NCBI RefSeq assembly: GCF_002288925.2
Contig: NW_022098069.1
Span: 69,210,758-69,274,757, forward strand
DNA: 64,000 bases
From: Delphinapterus leucas
Taxonomy: Eukaryota; Chordata; Mammalia; Artiodactyla; Monodontidae
Reading direction: 5' to 3'
Below the pieces are notes generated by a model. That model searched no databases. It saw nothing but the letters and a program-made list of their open reading frames with translations, and had not been told where the DNA came from. Below are positions 37,362-47,850 of the stretch, in pieces (position 1 is the first letter of the stretch; every line of letters begins with the position of its first letter). A program made the position numbers and the translations under genes.

Positions 37362-38070
37362 AACCTGTATGCCAAATTACAAGTTATATAGTACTCAGAA
37401 GAGTTATAGAACGTTGTATAAAAGAGAAGACTTTTAAGCTGAAACTTGAACACGAGGCGAAGCTTACCTGATAGGCTATGAGATAAAAGCATTCAGAGCA
37501 GAGAGAGGATTATGTGTGAGAGCAAGGATGCAGAAAGCAGCATGGAGTTTGGCTAACTGTGAGTGCTTAGAGTCCTTAGAGCCACAGGGTGAAAAAGGAA
37601 AAGTGGCTGCAGATAAGTTGGGAGAGTTACACCAAAATTACAGAAGCTTGAAATATTATACTTGAATTTGACTTTTTCCCTTGAGGTGCCCTTAAATGGT
37701 TAGAAAATAGGAAGTTACAGTATTTGCAGTTACAGTGATCAGTTTAGCAGTGATGTAGATAGAGAGGGAGAAGAAGGAAAGAGTGAGACTGCAGGCAGGA
37801 AAAACAACTAGCAGGGTAGTTATGGTATTCTAGACAAGAGATTATGTTGGCACGACTTCATTGAGTAAACATGTATTGAGTGCCTTGAATGTGCTATTGC
37901 CGAGTTTACATTGTTGAATAAAAAAGTATGATACCTGCCATTACATACTGCCTACAATCTATTGGGAAAGACAGACAGGAAACAAACAAATATATAATAA
38001 AGAAGATAGAGTAGAAGTAACAGTTTCAAGAGAGATTTAAGAGGTAGAATTAACCACACCTATTAATCAG
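37362..38070. repeat. Probable ancient L1ME-type 3' relics
   Basis: The parts 37465-37600 (ggctatgagataaaagcatt ... gcagaaagcagcatggagtt) and 37860-38060 (gtaaacatgtattgagtgcc) share wording with 21605-22120. Identity is low and the name is tentative. Confidence 0.4.
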
Positions 38071-39580
38071 TTGAATTTAGAGTGAGAGAGATACCTAAAG
38101 CCCAGGGTTTCTTTGAAATAATTCAGAGCTGTTACCAAGGATCCACCTCTCTCCCTAGTTTCTGGAACTGTTTTCTCCATGAATCATGATATATTGATAT
38201 GTTTTCATTAGAGTAAAATGTAAAGGCTCAGTGCTGCTTTTCTTTATAGAAGAAAGACGTTCCCTGCACTCACATACACACCCTTGTTGATCATTTTATT
38301 TATTTCTTTTAAAGGGGGTAGGAAAATTATGTTTTCTGAACACCAACCCATGCCAGACACAGGGCTAGATGATCTACATACATCATTTCCCATAATCCTT
38401 CTAAAAGCCTTGTTGATCATTTTAAATGAATGAGAGCCAATGGAACCTGATTTTTCAAAGTGTCTGTTTTAATGCTTTGGTATGAACAAGTATTTCTCTG
38501 CTAATTAGATTAGGACATGGATAGAATATAAAATTACAAATGTTGAACTTCAGAATTTATAAAAAAAGAAAAGGTAGCCCTTTAACTGTGACCTTTACAA
38601 AATGAACTGAGTTCATTTTGTGAAGGTCAGACGAAGAAAAGGTAGTAGTATTAGTTTAAGTAGTGTAACTACTAAAATTGTAATAACACATTTTCAGTAA
38701 AGATCATATAATGTAATCAGGCATTGCCTTGAGTAAGATAATGTATGGAATTGGGTCTAGAAGGCCCATTTAAAAGGTCACCTAATACAGTAATTCTTAC
38801 TGTGAGGTGCACAAGCAGATTTCACTTGAACTCAATGGAATTATTTGCAGAATTGTGTGGGGATGTTTTCTCATCTTGTATATTTTGAGGGAAATTCTTG
38901 TCAGAAGTATGTAGGCCTCTCTGATTAAAGAACCACCACCATTTTCACACATGAGGAAACTGAGGCTGTGAGAGGTATAGAGACTTCCCCAAGGTCTTGA
39001 ATAAGTCCTCTTGAAAAGGCAGTTTGCCCGACAGTTTTTAAAATAGAGTTAATGTAAGACTGCAGCGTCTATGACCTTGCGGCCAGAAGCGTTCAGGGTA
39101 TTAGGAAGCCTGGGCTTGTTTCTTCATTAGAACTGTCATATGGTGATTTTAAAATATCAGAACATGCCATCATTCAGAATACATTCTTTCACCCTAATAT
39201 TGCAGAACAGTATCTTTAAAGAAATTCTAGGAAGGGTGTTAACTCATTCAGGATTTTACAGGAAGGAAAGCTCTTTCCTACCTTTTTTTAAGCTAACTTT
39301 CACTGACAAGATCAAGCCAGAAAAAGCCTAGCTGGCTGATGGCCCAGATAAGGTTATATTCGTTCAAGTGTCCTCAACCTGCATTGCCCGCGGACAGCTA
39401 CAACTTGGGGGGGGCGGGGGGGGCACAGATGCATGCTGAGTGTTGTTCCAGTGACTTAGATGATGTGTGCCCTCTATATCCTTTGCTGTGTTGTTCTTGC
39501 AGCTATTAGAAAGGAAATTTTAAAATAGCCTAGAATGACTAGTTTTCCCAGAAAGGTGAAAAGGATAACCTCAACTTTAA
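38071..39580. other. Mostly unique intron with palindrome and G-run
   Basis: Contains the near-perfect palindrome at 38590-38628, a short 'acacatgaggaaactgaggc' relic at 38946-38990 and G8-C-G8 at 39407-39423. No gene supported. Confidence 0.4.
38590..38628. repeat. Near-perfect palindrome, 19-bp arms, 1-bp centre
   Basis: Arm gacctttacaaaatgaact (38590-38608), centre g, arm agttcattttgtgaaggtc (38610-38628), with a single mismatch. Each arm ends in an AGGTCA-type half-site. No repeat family was recognised around it. Confidence 0.9.
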
Positions 39581-39589
39581 AAAACTAAT

Positions 39590-39990
39590 CAAGCCATTCG
39601 CAGCTGTATCCCCAGCAGCTAAAACAGAGCCTGGCACAGAGTAGCTGTGTAATAATTTTTTTGATGAAAGAAATATTTAAATTTATTGTGTTACCTGTGT
39701 CATATTTCAGAACAAGAATTTTTTTTCTTTGTCCATTGATACTGAGTATCATATTGTACTGGCAAGATAGTAAAGTAAAAAAGGTATGATTCAATATTCA
39801 GAGACCTCCTAATTTCAGTTCAATTTCTGTCATTTATTGCATGATCCTAGGCCTCATTTTCTTTTTCTTAATGGGGGTATATCTAATTCACAGAATGTAG
39901 AGTCATATTAAATGAAATACACTATGTGAAAATTGCTTTATAGATTCTTAAGAGCTATATAAATATTAATGTTATTCATCTTAGATGATA
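39590..39990 (+). repeat. L2 tail followed by a decayed MIR
   Basis: tgtatccccagcagctaaaa and gagcctggcacagagtagct (39605-39648) match the L2 end. The part 39830-39985 (cctaggcctcattttctttt, ttgctttatagattc) follows MIR order. Confidence 0.55.
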
Positions 39991-40795
39991 TTTTTAATAA
40001 TTTGAAAAAATATGTTTACTGGTATCATCCTAATCTCCTAAATCCTGTATTTATTTGTTTTAGGTAGGGAAGAAGTGATCCCCATGATTGAAATGCAGTT
40101 TTGAATTCTATGATAAAGTACATTTCAAGGAAGATGATCTTGCATCATTTCTACCTAATGAACTAATGTTAGGTGTGGGGAATAGTGTGAAAATAATTAA
40201 AGCATTCATTTTTAAACAAAGGCACTGTATTTACTATGCATTTGTTAATTGACTTTTTGCTGGCTAATTTGTACATGACTTAAGAATTAATAGATATTTG
40301 ATAAACGCTCAGCATGTTCTAGGTATTGTGATATGTGCAAAAAGTATACAGCAGCATTTTTCAAAGTGGAAATGTAATGTTAGCTTTTGAGATGTTCTGT
40401 GATTAGAATGTGGGATAGAATTTCTATCTGCTACTGCAGCTCCCTCCTGGAGATTTTTCATACCCATTAGTATCGGCTCCAAAAATTCCTGCATATAGAA
40501 ACCTGTTTAATTTTGTTTCTACCCAGTGTTTCCCTAACTTATTTTAACAAGAAAATCCTTTTTTTCATTATATCTGCTAACATTTACCCAAGCATTTTAT
40601 GAGACACCTGTATAAGATATATGGTATGGACTCCATGAGTTTTAACGTTCTGTTTGGAACTCTAAACATAAATATAAGGTAATTTAAAAAAAAGAGGGAG
40701 AGTCCAAGAAGATAATCTTTTTAGATAGAGAAGATCTGAAAACATCTCTAATGCCCTTAAGTTTATGATGTATAATACTGAGAACCTAACAAATG
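39991..40795. other. Unique intron, nothing recognised
   Basis: AT-rich, no repeat or gene signal. Confidence 0.45.
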
Positions 40796-41574
40796 CAAGT
40801 TTAATCAACTTTATTTAGTTATAATTTACACACAATAAACTGCATCAACTTAAAGTGTACAATTCAGCTAATTTACATATATACTATATGTGAACCTGTG
40901 AAGCGACCTCTGCAATCCAGATGTAATAGAACATTTCAGTCAACCTAAAAGGTTCCTTTTGCTCCTTGGCAATCCATCTTTCACTCTACCCTAGGCTCCA
41001 AACAACCACTTGTCTGCTTTTTGTATAGATTAGATTGAATTTTTAAGTATCTTATATAAATGGAATTTATAGTATGTATTTTTCAATGTCTGGTTTCTTT
41101 AACTCAGCACAATGATTTTGAGACTTGTGCATGTTATTGAGTGTATCAGTAGTTTTTCTTTTTTATTGCCGAGTGGTATTCTATTATATATAAATACATA
41201 TTTTGTTCATTCATGAAATGGTAGACATTTGGATTATTTACAGCTTGGGGCTGTTCTGAATAAAGCTGCTATGAACATCTATGTACAGATCTGCATGGCT
41301 ATACATTTTTGTTCCTCTCAGATAAATACCTAGTAGTAGAGTAGCTGGGTTGTTATGGTGGGGAACTTTCTAAGAAACTGCCAGTTTTCCAAAGTAGTTG
41401 TACTGTTTTATGTTCCCATTAAGAGTGTAAAAGTTCTAGTTTCTCCATATCCTTATTCAGTCTTTGGTGTTGTCAGTGTCTTTAGTTTTAGTCATTGTTA
41501 TGAGAAGGTAATGATACCTCATTGTGGCTTAAATTTGCATTGATCTGATGACCAATGATTCTGAGCAGCTTTTT

Positions 41575-41870
41575 TTTTTTTAATTTATTAATTAATTAAT
41601 TTATTTTTGGCTGTGTTGGGTTTTCGTTTCTGTGCACAGGCTTTCTCTAGTTGCGGCGAGCGGGGGCTACTCTTCATCGCGGTGCGCGGGCTTCTCATTG
41701 TAGTGGCTTCTCTTGTTGCAGAGCACAGGCTCTAGACCTGCAGGCTCAGTAGTTGTGCCTCACGGGCTTAGTTGCTCCGCGGCATGTGGGATCTTCCCAG
41801 ACCAGGGCTCGAACCCATGTCCCCTACATTGGCAGGCAGATTCTTAACCACTGCACCACCAGGGAAGCCC
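41575..41870 (-). mobile_element. CHR SINE, long/intermediate form, inside L1
   Basis: T-rich tail with (aatt)n, tttttggctgtgttgggttt, ending gggaagccc. The perfect 14-bp duplication ctgagcagcttttt is at 41561-41574 and 41871-41884. Confidence 0.95.
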
Positions 41871-43093
41871 CTGAGCAGCTTTTTACTCAACACTTACTTG
41901 CCAACCCTATAGCTTCTTGTATCTGAATCTGTTCAGATTTTTTGCCCACTTTCTATTGGGTTGTTTATTTTCTTATCACTGAATTTTAAGGGTTCTTTTT
42001 ATATTTGGATACAAGTTTTTTGTCAGATATAACTATTGTGAATATTTTATCCCAGTCTGTGGCTTGCCTTTTTATCTTCTTAAAGGTATCTTTAGACGAG
42101 AAGAAGCGTTTATTTTTATAAAGACCAGTTTATCAATTTTTTTCGTTTATACTTCTAGAAGTTTGTAGTTTTAGCTCTTACACTGAGATTTATGATCCTT
42201 CTCAAGTTAATTTTTGAGTATATAGGGTGAGGTAGGGGTCAATGTTCATTTTAAAAATATGAGTATCTAGTTGTTGAGCATCATTTCTTAAAATACTTTC
42301 CTTTCCTCATTGAATGCATTAATAATAAAAATCAATATGAATTCCTTATTCTGTTCTATTAATCTTTTATTTCTGTCTTCCAGACCTTATCACACTATCT
42401 TGTTTCTCTATTAGCGTTGTAAGTTTTGAAGTCAGGTAAGTCCTTCAACTTTGTTCTTTTTTTAGGTTGCTTTCACTATTCTCAGTCATTTGCATTTCCA
42501 TATAAATTTTATAATCAGTTTGTCACTTTTTAAAAAAGTCTTTGTGTAATTTTGATTGGAATTGCATTGAGTCTATAGATAAATTTGGAAAGAAAGAATA
42601 TCTTCATAATTCTGAGTCTTCCAATGAACATGGTATATCTCTCTGTTTAAATAGGTCTTGTTTAATTTCTCTCAACAGTGCTCTGTAGTTTTCAGTGAAG
42701 CATTCTTTTGTTAATTTTATTCCTGTCTTTTATATTTTTTATATATTTCCATAAATTAGATTTTTTAAACTTCATTTTCTAGTTAGTTTGCTGCTTAATA
42801 CATTTTTTCTAATATTAAACTTGTATCCTATAATCTTGCTATTAGTTGTTTTGTAGATTCCGTAGGAGTTTTATATAAACTCTCATGATATCTACAAATG
42901 AGGATAGTTTTACTTTTTACTCTTCCAAGTTCTATACTTTCTTCCCCCCATACCCTCCCTACCCTGGTTTCACCTTATCGCAAAGGCTAGTATCTCTATT
43001 ATAATATTTGGTGAAAGTGGTGTTTTTTACCTTGTTCTTGATCTTAGGTATAAAACATTAAATATTTTGACAATTATGATGTTACCTGTAGTT

Positions 43094-43422
43094 TATTTTA
43101 TTTTATTTTATTTTACTTTTATTTATTTATTTATTTTTGGCTGTATTGGGTCTTCATTGCTGTGTGCAGGCTTTCTCTAGTTGCGGCGAGCAGGGCTACT
43201 CTTCGTTGAAGTGCACGGGCTTCTCACTGTGATGGCTTCTCTTGTTGTGGAGCACAGGCTCTAGGCACACAGACTTCAGTAGTTGCAGCACGCAGGCTCA
43301 GTAGTTGTGGCTCACGGGCTTAGTTGTTCCGCGACATGTGGGATCTTCCCGGACCAGGGATCGATCCTATGTCCCCTGCATTGGCAGGTGGATTCTCAAC
43401 TGCTGTGCCACAAGGGAAGCCC
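43094..43422 (-). mobile_element. CHR SINE, long form, inside L1
   Basis: The tail is a (tttta)n/(ttta)n repeat, then tttggctgtattgggtcttc, ending gggaagccc. The body keeps the extra gtagttgcagcacgcaggct module. The duplication tacctgtag is at 43083-43091 and 43423-43431. Confidence 0.93.
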
Positions 43423-44999
43423 TACCTGTAGGTTTTTGTAATACCATTTATTATATTGAAGAAGTTCCCTTCTGTTCCTAGTTTGCTGAGAGTTTTCTTA
43501 TTTTGAGTAGATCTTAAACTTTGTCATTTTTTTTTTCTGCACATATTAAATGATCATTATTGTTTTTCTCCTTTATTCTGTTTACTGTGGTGAATTATAT
43601 TCATTGGATTTTGAGTGTTAAACTAACCTTGCATTCCAGGGATAATTCTTACTTGGTTATGATGATTTATCCATTTTATATATTGTTAGATTCTATTTGC
43701 CAATGTTTTTAAAGGATTTTTAGGTCTATATTTATGAAGGTGTCATTAATCTGTAATTTTCAATTTTTGTAGTATCTTTGTCAGGTTTTAGAGTTAGTAT
43801 TATGCTGGCTTTATAAAACAAGTTGAGACGTATTCCCGTCTCTGTATTCTAAAGTGATTGTATAATTTTGATGTTATTTCTTCTTTGGTAAAATTCAGAA
43901 GGGAAATCATATGGGCTTGGATTTTTCTTAACACATTTTTGACCGGAGACGTATTAACAGCCACAGGCGTTAGTTTCTGCAAAAATCCCCTGGTCAATAA
44001 TGTGTTAGTGGAAAGGTTGGTTACAGTGGATTCAATTTTTTGATGAGTTCAGTTTCATTTTTAAAAATAAATGTAGGGCTATTCTGATTTTGTTTCATTT
44101 TGTGTCCATTTTGTACCTGAATTTTTCAAGAAATTTGTTTCTTTTTATCATCATAAAGTTGTTTATAATATTCTATTATTATCCATTTACTGTCTTTAGG
44201 ATTTGTAGTGATAACCCTTCTTTCATTTCTGATGTTGATTTGTTCTCTCTATCCTTGTTCAGTCTAGCTAGAATTTAATCAATTTTTTAAATCTTTGTAG
44301 AAAACTACACTTGCCTTTGATTTTCTCTCTTGTTTGTTTCCCATTTCATTGATTTCTGCTCTCATGTTCATTATTTCCTTCCTGTACTTACTCTTGAAAC
44401 TTAGGTCATTGCTTTTAGACTTCTTTCCTACTATAAGCATTTAAAGTTATAAAATTGCCTCTAAGCACTGCTTTAACTATATTCCACAAATCTTCATACG
44501 TTAGATTTTCATTATCATTCAACTTGAAACATTTTCTCATTTCCTTTGTGATATCTTCTTTGACCCATGGTTTATTTAGAAGTATGTTGTTTAATTTCCA
44601 GTGTGTTTGGGGTTTTCCTCTATGTCCCATTTTTATTCATGTCTAACTTACTCTTCTCATAGAGTTCTACTCTGTATGATTTCAGTCCTTTTGAATTTGT
44701 TGAGTTTTGTTTTATGGCTTATCATATGGGCTGTCTTGGTGAAAATACCAAGTGTACTTGAAAAGAATATGTGTTCTGCAGTTGTTGGGCATAGCGCCCT
44801 ATAAATAAATATCAATTAGGTCAAGATGATTGATGGTCTTGTTAGATCCTCTCTGTCTTACTGATTTGTTTTCTAGTTCCATCAATGCTAAGAGAGGAAT
44901 GTTAAAATCTCCTATTATGTTTGTGGAATTATATATATTTATCTTTTTAAACCTGTCAATTTTTGCTTTATATATGTTGAGGCTCCATTATTAGGAAAG

Positions 45000-45540
45000 T
45001 ATGTATTAAGAAATATGAAGGTTCAGAGACTTTACCCTATTTGAAAGCTAACAAGTTAGTCTGCCACAATTTCATAGAATCTGGCAAAGGACTTGAGACT
45101 CCTGAGTCAGAGACAGAGGACAGTTTATTACTCACAGAATATCATCATTTTTTGCACCAGTTCCCTAAGAACTAAGTCCCACAGAGCAACCATATGAGGT
45201 TTCAATGTTTGTATTTTCTGTAATGTTTAATGTATGGCCCAGCTACATTTTCAGGATTTGGAGGTTTGTTGTTGTTGTTGTTGTTTTAGTTTTTATAATT
45301 AAAAGAGGTTCATGTCTAATTCTTATCTTCCTTACTTTCTGTATTCTATCACACCTTCTTTCTGGATACTTCATATTCATAAGTACACATATAGAAATGT
45401 GCTGTTTTTCACTGTTTATAAGTGAGTATCTCCTAAATATTCAAGGAGTGCTGTTTCTGATTATGCCAGCAAGAAGAGTAATTTTTTTGGAGTTGGAAGG
45501 AGTCTACATTTTGGGGGTATATCATTTCTAATCCTTTTGA
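45000..45540. other. Unassigned block within the L1 region
   Basis: This segment does not read as L1. Text such as gactcctgagtcagagacag and gacagtttattactcacaga looks LTR-like, but I cannot place it. A (ttg)n run occurs at 45270-45287. The 108-codon frame at 45205-45531 has no recognisable protein. Confidence 0.35.
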
Positions 45541-46074
45541 TTTCTTCCTGAAGATTCAATTTTCCATCTCATGTCATTTTCCTTCAACCTAAAGAACTTC
45601 CTTTAGCATTTTCTGTAATGCAGATCTACTGGAAACAGATTTCCTTGGTTTTCTTTTATCTAAAAATGACTTTATTTTTCCTTCGTTATTGAAGAGTACT
45701 TTCACTGGGAATAGAATTCTGGGGTGACATTTTTATTCTTTCAACACTTTAAAGATGTTGTTCTACTGGTTTCTGCCCTCCATTGTTTTAATTGAGAGTC
45801 ATTGGTGATTCAAATCATTGTTCCCTGTATTCACTCTGGCAGCATTTAAGATTTTATCTTTGGTTTTCAGCAGTTTGACTATAATGTGTTCATGTATGGT
45901 TTTCTTTGTATTTATTTTGTTTGAAATTCACTGAGCTTCTTGATTTTGTGAATTTATGGTTGTTTACCAATTTGGGGGAATTTACAGCCTCTTCTTCAAA
46001 TATTTTTTTCTACCCCATCTTCTCTTTTCTTTCCTTACTGGACTCTTATTAGACCTTTTTTTGTCCCACAAGAA

Positions 46075-46475
46075 TGATCTTTGCTTGTAAACCTTACCAT
46101 TTCACCTTCCTACTTAAAACCTTCCAGTGGCTTCTCATTGCAAATAGAATGCAGCCCAGACTCTTCACCATGTTGTTTAAGACCTCATAACCTGCCTGTG
46201 ACTATCTCTCTATCCTCATTTCCTACGTCTTTTCACTTTATTCACTGTTTCTACCACAGTGGGTTTTTTCTGTCTCTGGAACATGCCAGTCATCTGTGCC
46301 TTTGTACTTGAGGTTTCTTTTACCTTGAATGCTCTTTCCCAGATCTTTGTATGGGTGTCTCCTTTGGATATCTGCATAAGTTACCTCCTCAAAGAGGCTT
46401 TCTCTGACTACCCCAACTAAAAGCTGCCCCATCCCCTCAAAGCACACACAAATACATGCACACTTTTGACCCATA
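46075..46475. mobile_element. L2 LINE fragment
   Basis: Strong L2 wording: ccttccagtggcttctcatt (46121), tctgtgcctttgtacttgag (46292), acctcctcaaagaggctttc (46383). It appears to continue briefly after a small L1 insertion. Confidence 0.8.
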
Positions 46476-46477
46476 TC

Positions 46478-46605
46478 TCTCTTAATAGCTTTATGGAGAT
46501 ATAATTTACATACCATAAAATTCATCCACTTAAAATATAGAATTCAAAGGTTATTAGTATATTCACAGATGTGTAACTCTCGCTATAGTCAATTTTACAC
46601 TTATC
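46478..46605 (-). mobile_element. L1 3' end fragment inside L2
   Basis: tttatggagatataatttac then accataaaattcatccactt is the reverse of an old L1 3' end. It sits between L2 text and an L2-tail-like ggtgtatagtaccgctcaac. Confidence 0.7.
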
Positions 46606-46689
46606 TGTCTTATTCGTGCTGTTTCCTAGTACCAAGAACAAACTCTGGTGTATAGTACCGCTCAACAGTTTTTTCTGAATAGATGACTT

Positions 46690-47128
46690 CATTAGCTCTA
46701 AGATAGTTCAGGCATTCACCTTCGATAAAATATTAGGGAAGTGCATTTGACTGCCATCAGCTCTAGAAGTATTCTTTGATCTGAGCTATGTTATTTTGTG
46801 GGCTCTCTGAAAAGAGCTTAACCCATATTTGAAGAGTTATTGCAGGAAGTTACCAAAAAAAACCTTTTGATATGATGAATGCAAGTCATATACACATTTC
46901 CTTAAAAGACAATAATCGTCTTTTACTGACCTGACAGTTGCTGAGGAGCAAAAAGCCTTTCAGAAATCCTGTTTTTCTATTTTCAAAAGTACCCTGACAT
47001 TGTTTATTTGTTTGAATCTTTGAAATAGACTTTAGAATCTCTAGTACTTGTTTTATTTACTAATTATGATAATAGTGAGATATTCATGAGATTCTGGGCA
47101 TCCTTTTTCCTTGGGTTCCTTCATATGG
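46690..47128. other. Unique intron just upstream of the exon
   Basis: No repeat recognised in the last 400 bp before the splice site, as is common near exons. Confidence 0.5.
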
Positions 47129-47178
47129 AATATCAATTCTGAGCTTGGTTAACCTTTGTTGCCCCTTCTTCTTTATAG
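47129..47178 (+). promoter_or_regulatory. 3' splice site with polypyrimidine tract and probable branch point
   Basis: A pyrimidine-rich tract (cctttgttgccccttcttc) runs into tatag directly before the AFG2A exon. A branch-point match, ttAac, has its adenosine at 47152, 27 nt upstream of the exon, which is a normal distance. The ag at 47177-47178 leaves the exon in phase 0. The branch point is inferred from consensus only. Confidence 0.8.
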
Positions 47179-47343
47179 GCCTTGATGCGGCCTGGAAGAA
47201 TTGATAGAATCATCTACGTGCCTTTACCAGATGCAGAAACAAGAAGGGAAATATTTAACTTGCAGTTTCACTCTATGCCAATCAGTAATGATGTTGATCT
47301 GAATGAACTCATCCTCCAAACAGATACATATTCAGGAGCAGAG
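47179..47343 (+). CDS. AFG2A: Internal exon of AFG2A (SPATA5), D2 AAA ATPase segment
   Basis: AFG2A is a tandem AAA+ ATPase that works with AFG2B, CINP and C1orf109 in a complex that strips assembly factors from maturing 60S ribosomal particles; it is the animal counterpart of yeast Afg2/Drg1. The exon reads open in one frame for exactly 55 codons, starting [18 protein letters not shown] and ending QTDTYSGAE. The RPGR stretch (exon residues 4-7) is the end of the second region of homology, carrying the arginine fingers that complete the neighbouring subunit's active site; SGAE matches the conserved helix after the D2 core. By recall of the human protein this is near residues 780-835 of about 890, so only the C-terminal end remains downstream, outside this window. 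Both boundaries are phase 0, with an ag acceptor and a gtaaga donor. No stop or frameshift is seen. CDC48/p97 is similar here, but the residue pattern fits AFG2A better. Confidence 0.93.
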
Positions 47344-47349
47344 GTAAGA
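47344..47349 (+). promoter_or_regulatory. 5' splice site (gag|gtaaga)
   Basis: The exon ends in gag and is followed by gtaaga, a strong U1-type donor. Cutting here leaves exactly 55 codons and phase 0. Shifting the cut by one base would break the frame and lose the gt. Confidence 0.88.
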
Positions 47350-47638
47350 TAGTTCCCCTTAAAATACCTTGGTGGGAAGAAAGCAGTGCTTTGGGGTCAT
47401 TAGCGAAGAAAAGATTGCTTGATGCCAGCTGTTTTAAATAACTGTGTATTAAGTAATCTTAAAACAGGAAATATACTACATTGACTAAATTAAATTGCAT
47501 TTTACCTGGCCTCTATTATATTTCAGTTGTTTTTACCTGGCTTATCTATTTCTCAAAATGTAGTCTTCAGAGAAGCAGCATAATATAGTGGAGAGAACAC
47601 TGGACTAAAAGTAGAAGATTCTTCTTTGGGGGCTTTTT

Positions 47639-47839
47639 TTTTTTTTTGCGGTACGCGGGCCTCTCACTGTTGTGGCCTCTCCCGTTGCGGAGCACAGGCT
47701 CCGGACGCGCAGGCTCAGCGGCCACGGCTCACGGGCCCAGCCGTTCCGCGGCATGTGGGATCTTCCCAGACCGGGGCACGAACCCGTGTCCCCTGCATCG
47801 GCAGGCAGATTCTCAACCACTGCGCCACCAGGGAAGCCC
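47639..47839 (-). mobile_element. CHR SINE, short form, sharing a target site with L1
   Basis: Poly-T, gcggtacgcgggcctctcac, ending gggaagccc. The left duplication ggggcttttt is at 47629-47638 and the right at 47840-47849. The same right-hand copy also serves as the left duplication of the adjoining L1. Confidence 0.93.
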
Positions 47840-47850
47840 GGGGCTTTTTG

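Larger units (their letters stand above)
40800..46070 (-). mobile_element. Long decayed L1, interrupted by two CHR SINEs and a foreign block
   Basis: Minus-strand reading runs from 3' UTR at 40800 through ORF2 to 5'-side sequence near 46070. The open piece at 44415-44630 gives ORF2 text (KLNNILLNKPWVKEDITKEM), and 44650-44990 matches the endonuclease region. The FADD site near 42890 is decayed. The 45000-45540 block is not L1. One copy, or two adjoining copies of similar age, would explain it. Confidence 0.82.
1..47178 (+). other. AFG2A: AFG2A intron upstream of the exon (partial)
   Basis: The whole stretch is non-coding. I looked for the AAA Walker B and preceding exon sequence of AFG2A and did not see it, so this is at least 47.2 kb of a single intron. 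The human gene is also known to have very long introns. Its contents are the transposons, microsatellites and unique blocks listed separately. Confidence 0.8.
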
